Shown here one piece after another: positions 15,499 through 24,299 of a DNA stretch of 64,000 nt. Position numbers and translations under genes: made by a program. The DNA is from Solihabitans fulvus (GTDB lineage Bacteria; Actinomycetota; Actinomycetes; Mycobacteriales; Pseudonocardiaceae), in assembly GCF_008386585.1 (NCBI RefSeq), contig NZ_VUOB01000033.1:9741-73740 (forward strand), written 5' to 3'. The notes beneath the pieces were generated by a model, which was given only the letters and a program-made list of their open reading frames with translations, did not search any database and was not told where the DNA came from. The first letter of the stretch is position 1; the number at the start of each line of letters is the position of its first letter.

Positions 15499-18028
15499 GC
15501 TGGTCCTGACCGGGCCGGGAACCGCCGCCGCGCAGCCGTTCGCCCGCGATCCGGCGGATTCGCCCGGTCGCCCGCCTGGCCAGCTCGATCGGGCCGCCCT
15601 GGTCCAGGTACTCGCGGAACAGGTTCAGGTCGCGGTGCAGCTGGCCAGCCCTGCCGAGCGGCTCGACGCGCACCAGCGGGGCCGACCCCGGCAGCCGGTC
15701 CGCGGCCGGCCTCGGGTTGCGGCAGAACTCGGTCAGCGGAGCCAGCACCGTCTCCCAGGTGAACCGCTCCCGCACCACCGCGATCCGGTCCTGGCAGGCC
15801 TGCGCGAACTCCACGTCGTAGAGCACCCGCTCCAGCGCGTCGGCCAGCGCGGCCGGGTCCTCGGCCGGCACCACCACGCCGAGCCCCTCGGTCCGCACCA
15901 GGTCGGCGAACGAGTCGCCATCGGTGGTGACGATCGGCAGCCCGGCCCACAGGTAGTCCAGCACCCTGGTGCGGAACGCGAAGGTCGTCTCGACGTGCTC
16001 GAAGTGGGTGGTGACCCCGCAGTCCGCGTCGAGCAGCCAGTTCTGCCGGTCGCCGTAGGGCACCCAGGTCTCGTTGAAGAACACGTGCCGGTCGGTCAGC
16101 CCGAGCCGCTCGGCCAGCGCCCTGGTCCGCCCGGCGACGTCCATGTCGGGCACCTCGGGGTTGGGGTGCTTCATGCCGAGGAACACCAGCCGCAGGTCCG
16201 CGTGCTCGACGCGCAGCCGGTCGACCGCCTGCACGAGCGTCAGCGGGTCGAACCAGTTGTAGACACCGCCGGCCCACAGCACGACCTTGTCCGACTGGTC
16301 GATGTCGGGCAGCACGCCCCTGATCGCGGGCCCGGTGCGCTGCGGCGGCTTGCCTGGCAGGCCGAAGGGCACCACCGACAGCAGCGAACGCACGGTCGGG
16401 TCGTCGTCGTAGAGGGCCGGGGTGAGCCGGCCGAGCGCGGCGAGGTGGCCGAGCCAGAAGTGCCGCTGCCGCTCCGAGGCACAGAGGAAGAAGTCGCCGC
16501 GCTCCAGCTGGTTGTTGAGCACCTTGGTGACCCCGGCGAGGTCCTTGGCGCGCTGTTCGGCGACGGTGTCCTTGCCCTGCTCCAACAGTTCCAGGTGCAT
16601 CGGGTCGTAGACATCGCAGACGACGATCTTGGTCGAGCCGCGTTTCTTCAACGCGGGCGCCAGTTCCAGCACGTGGCCCTGCAACACGATGATGTCGGCC
16701 CAGTCCAGGTGCGGGTCGAGTTCCTTGGGGCGCGCCCTGGTCACCGAGAAGGCCGCGTCCGGCGGCGCGCACAGCGGGTTCATCGTGACCAGCCGCACGT
16801 CGTGCTCGGCGGACAGCACGTCGGCCATGTTCCAGGCCCGGATCGCCGGCCCGGCCATCCGCTCGGTGATGGCGTCGCCGGTGATCACCAGCACCCGCCT
16901 CGGCCGGCCGAAGACCTCCTCCAGCCCGAACACCTCGACGAGCACGTCGTGCGCGGCGAGGTAGCGCGGCAGCGGGTATGCGGGCTCCATCGCCTTGCGC
17001 ATCAACGGAACCAGGTCGGCGTCCGACCGTCGCCGCGCCGCCTGCTCGGTCTTGCGGGAGGCGGCCAGCGAGGGCATCAGCTCGACGAACTGGTCGATGG
17101 CGAGGAAACCGGCGAGCGCGGAGCGCGACACCGGCACGGGTGCGGCGTCCTCGGCCGGGTCCGCTGGCCTGCGGGTGATCTCCAGCTGGGTCGGGTCGAT
17201 CTCGCCGCGCGCGGTGGCCCTGCGCACGGACAGCGCCAGCGCGGCCGGCAGCGCCTTTGCCAGCGTCTCGTCGGAGAGGTTCTTGTACAGCGCGGCGAGC
17301 GCGTTGCGCTCCAACAGGAACAGTTCGCGACTGGTGTCCACAGTGGACATTGAAGCGTGGTGCTTGTGGTAGGCGAGCGAGGCTGGCTCGAAGCGCACCC
17401 GCCAGCCGCGCAGGTTCAGCCGCCAGCCGAGGTCGACGTCCTCGTAGAACATAAAGAACCGCTCGTCGAACCCGCCGAGCAGGCGGAACAGCTCGGCGCG
17501 GACGAACATCGCGGAGCCGGTGCCGAACAGGACGTCGCGCGGCGCGTCGTGGCTGCCGTCGTCCGGCTCGTCGGCGTGCCGCTTGTAGCCCATGCCGAAC
17601 CAGGTCAGCCCGCCGTCGACGAAGTCGATCTTCTCGCCGTCCCAGTCGAGCACCTTGCTGGCCACCGCGCCGACCGTCGGCTCGGCGCGCAGCACCCGGA
17701 CGGCGGCGCGGACCCAGTAGCGGTCCGGGCGGGCGTCGTTGTTGAGGAACGCGAGCACGTCGCCCCTGGCGTGGCCGACGCCGAGGTTGCAGCCCCCGGC
17801 GAAGCCGAGGTTCTCGGGCGACTCGACCACCTCGACGGACGGCACGGCCCGCCGGATCCGGTCGGCGCTCCCGTCGCCGGAGGCGTTGTCCACGCAGATC
17901 AGCTGGAGGCGATCGGCCGGATAGTCCAGCTCCTCGCTCAGCGCGCGCAGACAGGTGATGGTGTCCTCCGCGCCGCGGTAGTTCACGACCACCACGGACA
18001 CCACTGGCAGCATCGCGCCGTCCGGCAC
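15491..18028 (-). CDS. Two-domain glycosyltransferase (GT2 plus GT-B)
   Basis: An 845-residue fusion. The N-terminal ~260 residues are a GT2 domain (VSVVVVNYRGAEDTITCLRAL, VDNASGDGS, FLNNDARPD, FYEDVDLGWR). After a linker, residues about 390-830 read as a GT-B enzyme (VLVITGDAITERMAGPAIRAW, VVLWAGGVYNWFDPLTLVQA, VVPAEDPAALADALERVL). Two activities on one chain would allow sequential sugar additions to the same acceptor. The GTG at 18028 follows GAGAGGGG; an ATG inside at 18013 is an alternative. There is no signal peptide. It is the second gene of a three-gene minus-strand operon ending at 14410. Confidence 0.87.
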   Translation of the reverse strand: MPDGAMLPVVSVVVVNYRGAEDTITCLRALSEELDYPADRLQLICVDNASGDGSADRIRRAVPSVEVVESPENLGFAGGCNLGVGHARGDVLAFLNNDARPDRYWVRAAVRVLRAEPTVGAVASKVLDWDGEKIDFVDGGLTWFGMGYKRHADEPDDGSHDAPRDVLFGTGSAMFVRAELFRLLGGFDERFFMFYEDVDLGWRLNLRGWRVRFEPASLAYHKHHASMSTVDTSRELFLLERNALAALYKNLSDETLAKALPAALALSVRRATARGEIDPTQLEITRRPADPAEDAAPVPVSRSALAGFLAIDQFVELMPSLAASRKTEQAARRRSDADLVPLMRKAMEPAYPLPRYLAAHDVLVEVFGLEEVFGRPRRVLVITGDAITERMAGPAIRAWNMADVLSAEHDVRLVTMNPLCAPPDAAFSVTRARPKELDPHLDWADIIVLQGHVLELAPALKKRGSTKIVVCDVYDPMHLELLEQGKDTVAEQRAKDLAGVTKVLNNQLERGDFFLCASERQRHFWLGHLAALGRLTPALYDDDPTVRSLLSVVPFGLPGKPPQRTGPAIRGVLPDIDQSDKVVLWAGGVYNWFDPLTLVQAVDRLRVEHADLRLVFLGMKHPNPEVPDMDVAGRTRALAERLGLTDRHVFFNETWVPYGDRQNWLLDADCGVTTHFEHVETTFAFRTRVLDYLWAGLPIVTTDGDSFADLVRTEGLGVVVPAEDPAALADALERVLYDVEFAQACQDRIAVVRERFTWETVLAPLTEFCRNPRPAADRLPGSAPLVRVEPLGRAGQLHRDLNLFREYLDQGGPIELARRATGRIRRIAGERLRGGGSRPGQDQRG

Positions 18029-18094
18029 TCTTCGCCCCTCTCCGCCGCACCTGAAGTTCCTGCGCATTATGGGCCCAGGCAGCGGGTGCCCCGG

Positions 18095-19045
18095 TCAGCG
18101 CCCGGCCCACTCCCGCCACACGGCCGCCCTCGGCACCGTCGCCGACCGGCCGATCCGCCGCCGCGCGGCCAGGCAGCCGGGCAGCCGCAGCAGCAGCTCG
18201 GCGAGCACCAGCAGCCGGAGGCGGAGGCGGAAGTTGGCCGCGTCTGGCACGGCGACCCCCCTCAGCCGTCGCAGCGGCAGCGCCGCGGTGATCGCCGCGA
18301 ACGCGGCGGCCTGGCGGAGCGCCACGCCGGCCGGCGCGCAGCGTGCGAGGGTCAGCAAACGATTGCGCTCGTTCCACCGGTGGAACCGCGCCGAGCCCGG
18401 CTCGGTGGACGCGCCGTGCCGGTGCCGCACCCTGGCCGGGCCGACGGACACCACCCGCCAGCCGGCCAACCGCAGCCGCCACGCGGTGTCGGTGTCCTCG
18501 TAGTAACAGAAGAAGTCCGCCGGCACGCCGCCGACCCGCGCCAACGCGTCGGTCCGCAGCAGCGCTGCCCCGCCGCAGAAGCCGAACACGTCCCGCCCGG
18601 CGAGCGTCAGGTCGGCGCCGTGGCCGTCCCCGGTCAGCCGCACCCCGACGGACTGCGTCGACCCGTCGCCGAGCAGCATCGACGAGGTGGCCGCCGCCAC
18701 GGTCGCCGACCCGTCCACGGCGTCCTCCAGCGCGGCCAGCCAGTCGGGCTCCGGCGCGGCGTCGTCGTTGAGCCAGCCGACGAACGGGGTGTCCACCAGC
18801 GGCAGCGCGGCGGCCAGGCCGCCCGCGTAGCCCGCGTTCCTCGGCAGCCGCAGCACCCTCGGCGCGCTGGGATGCGCGGCGATCAGCTCGGCCGTGCCGT
18901 CCGTCGACGCGTTGTCCACCACGATGGTCCGGTGCGCCCTGCCCTGCGCCGCCAGCGCGTCGAGGCACGCCGTGATGTGCTCCCGGCCGCGCCAGGTGAC
19001 CACGATCACGGTGCTGCGAGGGGAATCCGACAACGCGTCCGGCAC
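18095..19045 (-). CDS. Glycosyltransferase family 2
   Basis: A 316-residue GT-A enzyme of the rhamnosyltransferase-like GT2 group. It has STVIVVTWRGREHITACLDAL, VDNASTDGTAELI, GWLNDDAAPEPDWL (metal-binding Asp pair) and CYYEDTDTAWRLRLAGWRV. The C-terminal ~70 residues are hydrophobic and basic (LRQAAAFAAITAALPLRRLRG) and probably hold the enzyme to the membrane. It heads the minus-strand glycosyltransferase operon and is divergent from another glycosyltransferase at 19082 with only 36 bases between them, so both directions share one short control region. Confidence 0.88.
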   Translation of the reverse strand: MPDALSDSPRSTVIVVTWRGREHITACLDALAAQGRAHRTIVVDNASTDGTAELIAAHPSAPRVLRLPRNAGYAGGLAAALPLVDTPFVGWLNDDAAPEPDWLAALEDAVDGSATVAAATSSMLLGDGSTQSVGVRLTGDGHGADLTLAGRDVFGFCGGAALLRTDALARVGGVPADFFCYYEDTDTAWRLRLAGWRVVSVGPARVRHRHGASTEPGSARFHRWNERNRLLTLARCAPAGVALRQAAAFAAITAALPLRRLRGVAVPDAANFRLRLRLLVLAELLLRLPGCLAARRRIGRSATVPRAAVWREWAGR

Positions 19046-19081
19046 CCGTTGAGCCTAGTCATGACATGGGAAGCTGGGCCC

Positions 19082-20212
19082 GTGCCAGAGCTAGTCGTGC
19101 TCACCGAGCAGTTGCTCGCCGCCGTGCCGGGCGGCACCGGCCGCTACACCTGGGAGCTGGCCTCGGCGCTCGCCGCGACGGCCCCGCCGGGCTGGGAGGT
19201 GCGCGGCGCGGTCAGCCGGCACGCCGACCCGAGCGCGGCCGTCATCCCCGGCGTCGTCGGCCCCAGGATCCTGCCGCTGCCGCGCCGCGCGCTCGTGGCG
19301 GCCTGGGAGCGCGGCGTGCCGCTGTGGCCCGGCGGCGACGCCGTGCACGCGCCGACCCCGCTGGCCCCGCCCGCGGCCCGCCGCGGCCTGGTGGTGACCG
19401 TGCACGACACCGTGCCGTGGACCCATCCCGAGACGCTGACCCCGCGCGGCGCGCGCTGGCACCGGGCGGCCGTCGGCAGAGCGACGCGGCGGGCCAGCGC
19501 GGTCGTGGTGCCGACCGCGGCCGTCGCCGCCGAGCTGTCCCAGTTCTCGCCGGGCCCGGCCAGGGTGCACGTCGTCGGCCACGGCACCCCGGCGGTGCTG
19601 GCCGCCGCACCCGACGAGGCGATCGCGCGGCGGGTCGCGGCCGACCTGGCGCTGCCGGACCGCTACGTGCTCGCCGTCGGCACCATCGAGCCGCGCAAGG
19701 GCCTGGACGTGCTGGTCGAGGCCATGGCCGGGCGGCACGCGCCGGACCTGCCCCTGGTGATCGCGGGCCCGCAGGGCTGGGGCGGCCTCGACCTGCGCGC
19801 GCTGGCGGCGCGGCACCACCTGCCGCCGGAGCGGCTGCGGCTGCTCGGCCGGGTCAGCGACGCCGACCTCGCCGTGGTGCTGCGCCGCGCCGCCGTGCTC
19901 GCCGTGCCGAGCCTCGCCGAGGGCTTCGGGCTGCCGCTGCTCGAGGCGATGGCGGTCGGCGTGCCCGTGGTGCACTCCGACGCCCCCGCGCTGGTCGAGG
20001 TCGCCGGGGGAGCCGGCGTGCTCGCCCGCCGGCGGGACGCTGTCTCGCTCGCGGGTGCCCTGCGCACCGTGCTCGACGATCCGGAGCGCACGGCCGTCGC
20101 GATCGCCGCCGGCAGACGCCGGGCGGCCCAGTTCACCTGGCAGCGGGCCGCCGAGTCCGTGTGGACGCTGCACCTCGAGCTGTATCGGGCGGTGCGAGCC
20201 GGATTACGTTGA
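19082..20212 (+). CDS. Glycosyltransferase family 4 (GT-B)
   Basis: A 376-residue GT4 enzyme. It has VVLTEQLLAAVPGGTGRYTWELA at the N-terminus, HAPTPLAPPAARRGLVVTVHDTVPW in the middle, and VLAVGTIEPRKGLDVLVEA with VPSLAEGFGLPLLEAMAVGVPVV in the donor domain, so both halves are intact. The GTG at 19082 follows GGAAG by eight bases; an ATG at 19061 (MTWEAGPV) is the alternative start. It heads a plus-strand run of three glycosyltransferases ending with wbbL, so it probably acts in the same glycan pathway. The donor sugar is not determinable. Confidence 0.88.
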   Translation: MPELVVLTEQLLAAVPGGTGRYTWELASALAATAPPGWEVRGAVSRHADPSAAVIPGVVGPRILPLPRRALVAAWERGVPLWPGGDAVHAPTPLAPPAARRGLVVTVHDTVPWTHPETLTPRGARWHRAAVGRATRRASAVVVPTAAVAAELSQFSPGPARVHVVGHGTPAVLAAAPDEAIARRVAADLALPDRYVLAVGTIEPRKGLDVLVEAMAGRHAPDLPLVIAGPQGWGGLDLRALAARHHLPPERLRLLGRVSDADLAVVLRRAAVLAVPSLAEGFGLPLLEAMAVGVPVVHSDAPALVEVAGGAGVLARRRDAVSLAGALRTVLDDPERTAVAIAAGRRRAAQFTWQRAAESVWTLHLELYRAVRAGLR

Positions 20213-20271
20213 ACCGTCGGTTTGCCTTATAGCCAGCCCGCGTGTCGGCGCACGCACGTACCCTGCAATCC

Positions 20272-21426
20272 GTGTCCCTCGCTCAACCCCACGTTCTGAT
20301 CGACGCCACCGCTGTGCCCGCCGACCGAGGTGGCGTCGGCCGCTACGTCGACTCACTGGTGGCGGCGCTGGACGCGGACGGCGCGCGGCTCAGCGTCGTC
20401 TGTCAGCCGAGGGACGCCCAGCTCTACGCCGAACTCGCGCCGGGCACGCGGATCGTGCCAGCCGCAGAGAGCGTCGCCACCAGGACCGCGCGGCTCACCT
20501 GGGAGCAGACCAGCCTGCCAAGGCTGGCCCGCCGCCTCGGCGTCGACGTCGTGCACTCGCCGCACTACACCAGCCCGCTGGCCAGCTCGGCCGCCTCGGT
20601 GGTCACCCTGCACGACGCGACCTTCTTCACCGACGCGATGCTGCACTCCTCGGTGAAGGCGCGTTTCTTCCGCGCGTGGACCAGGGCCTCGCTGCGCAGG
20701 GCCGCCCTGTGCGTCGTGCCGAGCCAGGCCACCGCCGACGAGCTGGCCAGGGTCGCCGGCGCGAACCGCAGCTCGCTGCACATCGCCCAGCACGGCGTGG
20801 ACGGCGCCAGGTTTCACCCGCCGTCGCCCGAGGAGGTCGGGGCCGTCCGCAGGACGCTCAGCCTCGGCCCGGCCCCCTACGTCGCCTTCCTCGGCGCGCT
20901 CGAACCGCGCAAGAACGTGCCAGCGCTGATCAGGGGCTTCGCCCAGGCGTGCCGGGGCAGGGCGGACCCGCCCTCGCTGGTGCTCGCCGGCCAGCCGGGC
21001 TGGGACGGCCAGGTCGAACGGGCGCTGGACGCCGTGCCGCACCGGGTCAGGGTGATCAGGGCCGGGTACCTGCCCTTCGAACAGCTGTCCGGCTTCCTCG
21101 GCGGCGCCTCGGTGGTCGCCTACCCGAGCCTCGGCGAGGGCTTCGGCCTGCCCGTGCTGGAGGCGATGGCGTGCGGCGCCAGCGTGCTGACCACCCGCAG
21201 GCTGAGCCTGCCCGAGGTCGGCGGGGACGCGGTGGCCTACTGCGGCGTCGGCGCCGGTGACATCGCCGCCGCGCTGACCGACCTGCTCGACGACCCGGCC
21301 AGGCGCGCGCAGCTCGCCGGCACGGCCGTCCGCCGCGCCAAGGACTTCTCCTGGGCGGCCAGCGCCGCGAAACACCGCGAGGCATACGAGCGGGCCGCCA
21401 TGCTGCGCAGGCGAAGCCGCGCCTAG
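20272..21426 (+). CDS. Glycosyltransferase family 4 (GT-B)
   Basis: A 384-residue GT4 enzyme (394 residues if the GTG at 20242 is used; neither start has a clear ribosome site). Features are HVLIDATAVPADRGGVGRYVDSLV, VVHSPHYTSPL, VTLHDATFFTDAM, YVAFLGALEPRKNVPALIRGF, and AYPSLGEGFGLPVLEAMACGASVL. The layout matches mannosyltransferases of the WbpY/PimB-like group. It lies between another GT4 and wbbL with gaps of about 60 and 38 bases, and is probably co-transcribed with them. Confidence 0.88.
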   Translation: MSLAQPHVLIDATAVPADRGGVGRYVDSLVAALDADGARLSVVCQPRDAQLYAELAPGTRIVPAAESVATRTARLTWEQTSLPRLARRLGVDVVHSPHYTSPLASSAASVVTLHDATFFTDAMLHSSVKARFFRAWTRASLRRAALCVVPSQATADELARVAGANRSSLHIAQHGVDGARFHPPSPEEVGAVRRTLSLGPAPYVAFLGALEPRKNVPALIRGFAQACRGRADPPSLVLAGQPGWDGQVERALDAVPHRVRVIRAGYLPFEQLSGFLGGASVVAYPSLGEGFGLPVLEAMACGASVLTTRRLSLPEVGGDAVAYCGVGAGDIAAALTDLLDDPARRAQLAGTAVRRAKDFSWAASAAKHREAYERAAMLRRRSRA

Positions 21427-21464
21427 TGCGGCGGCTCGGAGCACGCGGTGCACAATGTTGCCCC

Positions 21465-22328
21465 GTGACCGAACCGACACCCTACGGCGACGAGATCGCC
21501 GTCGTGACCGTCACCTACTCGCCCGGTGAGACGCTCGAGCCCTTCCTGGACACGCTGGCCAAGGCCACCGTCCGTCCGGTGCGGGTGGTGCTCGCCGACA
21601 ACGGCTCGACCGACGGCGCGCCGGAGCGGGCCTCGGCGCGGGACAACGTGACCTTCCTGCCGACCGGCGGCAACCTCGGCTACGGCGGCGGCGCGAACCG
21701 GGGTGTCGCCGGGCTGCCCGACGACGTCGGCTGGATCGTGGTGGCCAACCCGGACCTGGAGTGGGGCGTCGGTTCGCTCGACGCGCTGCTGGAGGCGGCG
21801 GCCCGCTGGCCGCGCGGCGGCGCGTTCGGGCCGCTGATCCGGGAGCCAAGCGGCGAGGTCTACCCGTCGGCGCGGCTGCTGCCCTCGCTCGGCCGGGGCG
21901 TCGGGCACGCCGTGTTCGGCAAGGTGTGGCCGGCGAACCCGTGGACACGGGCGTACCGGCAGGAGGACGCGGCGGCCGGGGAACGCACGGTCGGCTGGCT
22001 GTCCGGGTCGTGCCTGCTGATGCGGCGTTCGGCGTTCGACTCCGTCGACGGCTTCGACTCCGGGTACTTCATGTACTTCGAGGACGTCGACCTCGGCGAC
22101 CGGCTCGGCAGGGCTGGCTGGCTGAACGTGTACGTGCCGACCGCCGAGGTGGTGCACATCGGCGGCCACTCGACGGCGCGGGCGTCCAGCAGGATGCTCG
22201 CCGAGCACCACCGCAGCGCCTACCGCTACCTGGCGGACCGGCACCGAGGGCCGCGCTGGGCCCCGGTGCGGCTGGCCGTGCGGGCCGGCTTGGAACTGCG
22301 GCTGAAGGTGATCACCCGGCGAGGGTGA
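21465..22328 (+). CDS. wbbL: N-acetylglucosaminyl-diphospho-decaprenol L-rhamnosyltransferase
   Basis: A 287-residue GT2 enzyme that adds rhamnose from dTDP-rhamnose to GlcNAc-PP-decaprenol, forming the linker between peptidoglycan and arabinogalactan. It closely resembles mycobacterial WbbL as I remember it (VVTVTYSPGETLEPFLDTL, LLADNGSTDG-like VLADNGSTDG, NLGYGGGANRG, VANPDLEWG, GWLSGSCLLMRRSAFD, YFMYFEDVDLGDRLG). The GTG at 21465 is chosen because homologous proteins begin there. The rhamnose donor comes from RmlB/RmlD in this window. A MITE-like element begins 16 bases after its stop and may act as its terminator. Confidence 0.9.
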   Translation: MTEPTPYGDEIAVVTVTYSPGETLEPFLDTLAKATVRPVRVVLADNGSTDGAPERASARDNVTFLPTGGNLGYGGGANRGVAGLPDDVGWIVVANPDLEWGVGSLDALLEAAARWPRGGAFGPLIREPSGEVYPSARLLPSLGRGVGHAVFGKVWPANPWTRAYRQEDAAAGERTVGWLSGSCLLMRRSAFDSVDGFDSGYFMYFEDVDLGDRLGRAGWLNVYVPTAEVVHIGGHSTARASSRMLAEHHRSAYRYLADRHRGPRWAPVRLAVRAGLELRLKVITRRG

Positions 22329-22344
22329 GCCGAGGGCGACCTAG

Positions 22345-22505
22345 GCCGTGTCCCGTGGATCTCTTTCCTGCTGCGCGGGGCCCGGGCGCCGCCTCGCCGC
22401 GTTGCGCCCACGCCCCCATCCAACACCGGGATGGGGACGCGTGCGCGCCTTGCGAGACGACACCTGGATCCCCGCTCGCGACGGAAAAGACCCACGGGAC
22501 ACGAC
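22345..22505. mobile_element. MITE-like element, copy 1 (161 bp, CTAG target duplication)
   Basis: A 161-bp element has imperfect terminal inverted repeats of about 24 bp (left GCCGTGTCCCGTGGATCTCT; the right end read inward is GTCGTGTCCCGTGGGTCTTT) and is flanked by perfect 4-bp CTAG duplications at 22341-22344 and 22506-22509. It encodes nothing. The centre has its own hairpin (CCCCATCC/GGATGGGG type). A second, shorter copy lies at 32373. CTAG-type targets are known for some IS5-group transposons, so it was probably mobilised in trans. Confidence 0.8.
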
Positions 22506-22512
22506 CTAGCGC

Positions 22513-22998
22513 TCACTCGCCGCTGAGGCGCTGGGACATGCTCTGCCGGTTGCCCTGCTGCTGGTGGAACGTCGGCACCAGGCCGGGGGCCTGGGTCGGC
22601 TCCGGCGGCTGGACCGGCTGGGGTGCCTGGGGCGGTTGGGGTGCCTGGCCGGCCTGCTGCGGCTGCTGGGCCTGCTGGCCGGGTTGCTGCTGGGCCGGTT
22701 GCTGACCCTGCTGGTGCGGCTGCTGGGCCGGTTGTTGCTGCTGGCCCTGCGCGGGCGCGGGTGGCTGGGTCGTCTGCTGGGGCAGCTGCCCCGACATGCC
22801 CTGGGCGGTCCGCGCGGAGAGCACCATCGTGGAGTCCGGGTCGACCATCCTGGGATCGGCGGCCGTGACCATCGTCCTCGGGATCTGCTGGGTGCTCGAC
22901 GCGTCCATCGGTGACGTCGCGTTGTCGACCGCGACCACATAGCGGCTGCGTGCACGGGCCCTGGCGAGCAACGCGTCGGCCCGGTCGCGGGGGTCCAT
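22513..22998 (-). CDS. Hypothetical Gln/Pro-rich protein
   Basis: A 161-residue protein from the ATG at 22998 (MDPRDRADALLARARARSRY), with AGGAGAGG nine bases upstream. The N-terminal 50-60 residues are compact and charged (VVAVDNATSPMDASSTQQIPRTMV, MVDPDSTMVLSARTA). The rest is a low-complexity Gln/Pro/Ala tail of about 90 residues. No signal peptide or membrane segment is visible, so it is probably cytoplasmic and partly disordered. It is divergent from the GDP-mannose pyrophosphorylase gene, and its stop lies four bases from the MITE target duplication. Function is unknown. Confidence 0.6.
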   Translation of the reverse strand: MDPRDRADALLARARARSRYVVAVDNATSPMDASSTQQIPRTMVTAADPRMVDPDSTMVLSARTAQGMSGQLPQQTTQPPAPAQGQQQQPAQQPHQQGQQPAQQQPGQQAQQPQQAGQAPQPPQAPQPVQPPEPTQAPGLVPTFHQQQGNRQSMSQRLSGE

Positions 22999-23121
22999 CG
23001 GCAATGACCTCTCCTGCGTTGCCTGGGCCGGCAGCTGGCGCCGGCGTGCCCCATCTCCGCACCGGCTGGTTGCCGGCACCACGCTCACCCGGTCGGGTCC
23101 GCCACCCGCGTCTTGGATGCG

Positions 23122-23149
23122 CTCTGTCAGAGTATTCCCCTCAGAGGGG
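23122..23149. promoter_or_regulatory. Two adjacent palindromes upstream of the pyrophosphorylase gene
   Basis: CTCTGTCAGAG (23122-23132) and CCCCTCAGAGGGG (23137-23149) are perfect odd-length palindromes five bases apart, 30-55 bases before the ATG at 23178. They could be operator sites or a small hairpin in the leader. No regulator can be named. Confidence 0.35.
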
Positions 23150-23177
23150 TTGCCGTAAGCGGAGGAGGAAAACCGGC

Positions 23178-24293
23178 ATGTCGGCTAGCGCACCGGAACC
23201 ATTGGAGTCCGAGGTTCCGCCGCTGCAAGGGGTCGAGGCGGTCGTGCTGGTCGGGGGGAAGGGCACCAGGCTGCGGCCGCTGACGCTGTCCGCGCCCAAG
23301 CCCATGCTCCCGACGGCGGGCGTGCCGTTCCTCACCCACCTGCTGTCGCGGATCAGGGCGGCCGGGATCACCCATGTGGTGCTCGGCACGTCGTACAAGG
23401 CCGAGGTGTTCCAGGAGTACTTCGGCGACGGCACACGGCTCGGGCTGGAGCTGGAGTACGTCGTCGAGGACGTCCCGCTGGACACCGCCGGCGCGATCCG
23501 CAACGTGGCCGACCGGCTGCGCGAGGACGACGTGATGGTCTTCAACGGCGACATCCTGTCCGGGGTCGACCTGCGGTCGGTGCTGCGCACCCACCGGGAG
23601 GCCGAGGCGGACGTCACGCTGCACCTGGTGAAGGTGGACGACCCGCGCCGGTTCGGCTGCGTGCCGACCGACGAGGACGGCCGCGTCACCGCGTTCCTGG
23701 AGAAGACAGAGAACCCGCCGACCGACCAGATCAACGCGGGCTGCTACGTGTTCCGGCGCGAGACGCTCGAGGCCATCCCGGCCGGCCGGCCGGTGTCGGT
23801 GGAGCGCGAGACGTTCCCCGGCCTGCTCGCCGAGGGCAAGCGGCTCCAGGGCTACGTGGACGCGTCGTACTGGCTGGACCTTGGCACCCCTGCGGCGTTC
23901 GTGCAGGGCTCGGCCGACCTGGTGCGCGGGGTCGCGCCGTCCTCGGCGCTGCCCGGCGCGACCGGCGAGGCGATCGTGCTCGACGGCGCGACCGTGCACG
24001 CCGAGGCCATCCTCGCCGGGGGAGCCACGATCGGCGCGGGCTGCGTCGTCGCGGCCGGGTCCACTGTGGACGGATCCGTGCTGTTCGACGGGGCCGTGGT
24101 CGGCGAGGGCGCGATCGTGCAGCGCACGGTGCTCGGCGCTGGCGCGCGGGTCGAGGCTGGCGCGGTCGTGCGGGACGCGGTGATCGGCGACGGCGCCGTG
24201 GTCGGCGCGCGGTGCGAGCTGGTCGGCGGGGCCAGGGTGTGGCCGGGGGTCCGGCTGCCCGACGGCGGGATCCGTTTCTCCCCGGACGCGTGA
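23178..24293 (+). CDS. manB: Mannose-1-phosphate guanylyltransferase (GDP-mannose pyrophosphorylase)
   Basis: A 371-residue nucleotidyltransferase making GDP-mannose from mannose-1-phosphate and GTP. The N-terminal domain has VVLVGGKGTRLRPLTLSAPKPMLP (nucleotide-binding loop and Lys), FNGDILSGVD (metal-binding Asp) and INAGCYVF. The C-terminal ~110 residues are left-handed beta-helix hexapeptide repeats (GATIGAG, GAVVGEGAIV, GDGAVVG). The ATG at 23178 has a perfect GGAGGAGGA site. The symbol follows M. tuberculosis usage for Rv3264c; note that manB is also used for phosphomannomutase. It supplies mannose for PIM/LAM-type lipids and other glycans. Confidence 0.9.
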   Translation: MSASAPEPLESEVPPLQGVEAVVLVGGKGTRLRPLTLSAPKPMLPTAGVPFLTHLLSRIRAAGITHVVLGTSYKAEVFQEYFGDGTRLGLELEYVVEDVPLDTAGAIRNVADRLREDDVMVFNGDILSGVDLRSVLRTHREAEADVTLHLVKVDDPRRFGCVPTDEDGRVTAFLEKTENPPTDQINAGCYVFRRETLEAIPAGRPVSVERETFPGLLAEGKRLQGYVDASYWLDLGTPAAFVQGSADLVRGVAPSSALPGATGEAIVLDGATVHAEAILAGGATIGAGCVVAAGSTVDGSVLFDGAVVGEGAIVQRTVLGAGARVEAGAVVRDAVIGDGAVVGARCELVGGARVWPGVRLPDGGIRFSPDA

Positions 24294-24299
24294 GTCCAG

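Noticed and set aside
15378..18968. Very long minus-strand open frame (over 1100 codons) in another phase of the glycosyltransferase genes
   Set aside because: It overlaps two well-supported glycosyltransferases and has Arg/Gly/Ala-rich shadow composition typical of high-GC DNA.
10142..24293. Antibiotic or specialised metabolite cluster
   Set aside because: rmlB/rmlD and glycosyltransferases could suggest one, but there is no polyketide, peptide or terpene synthase, and the set matches cell-wall linker assembly.
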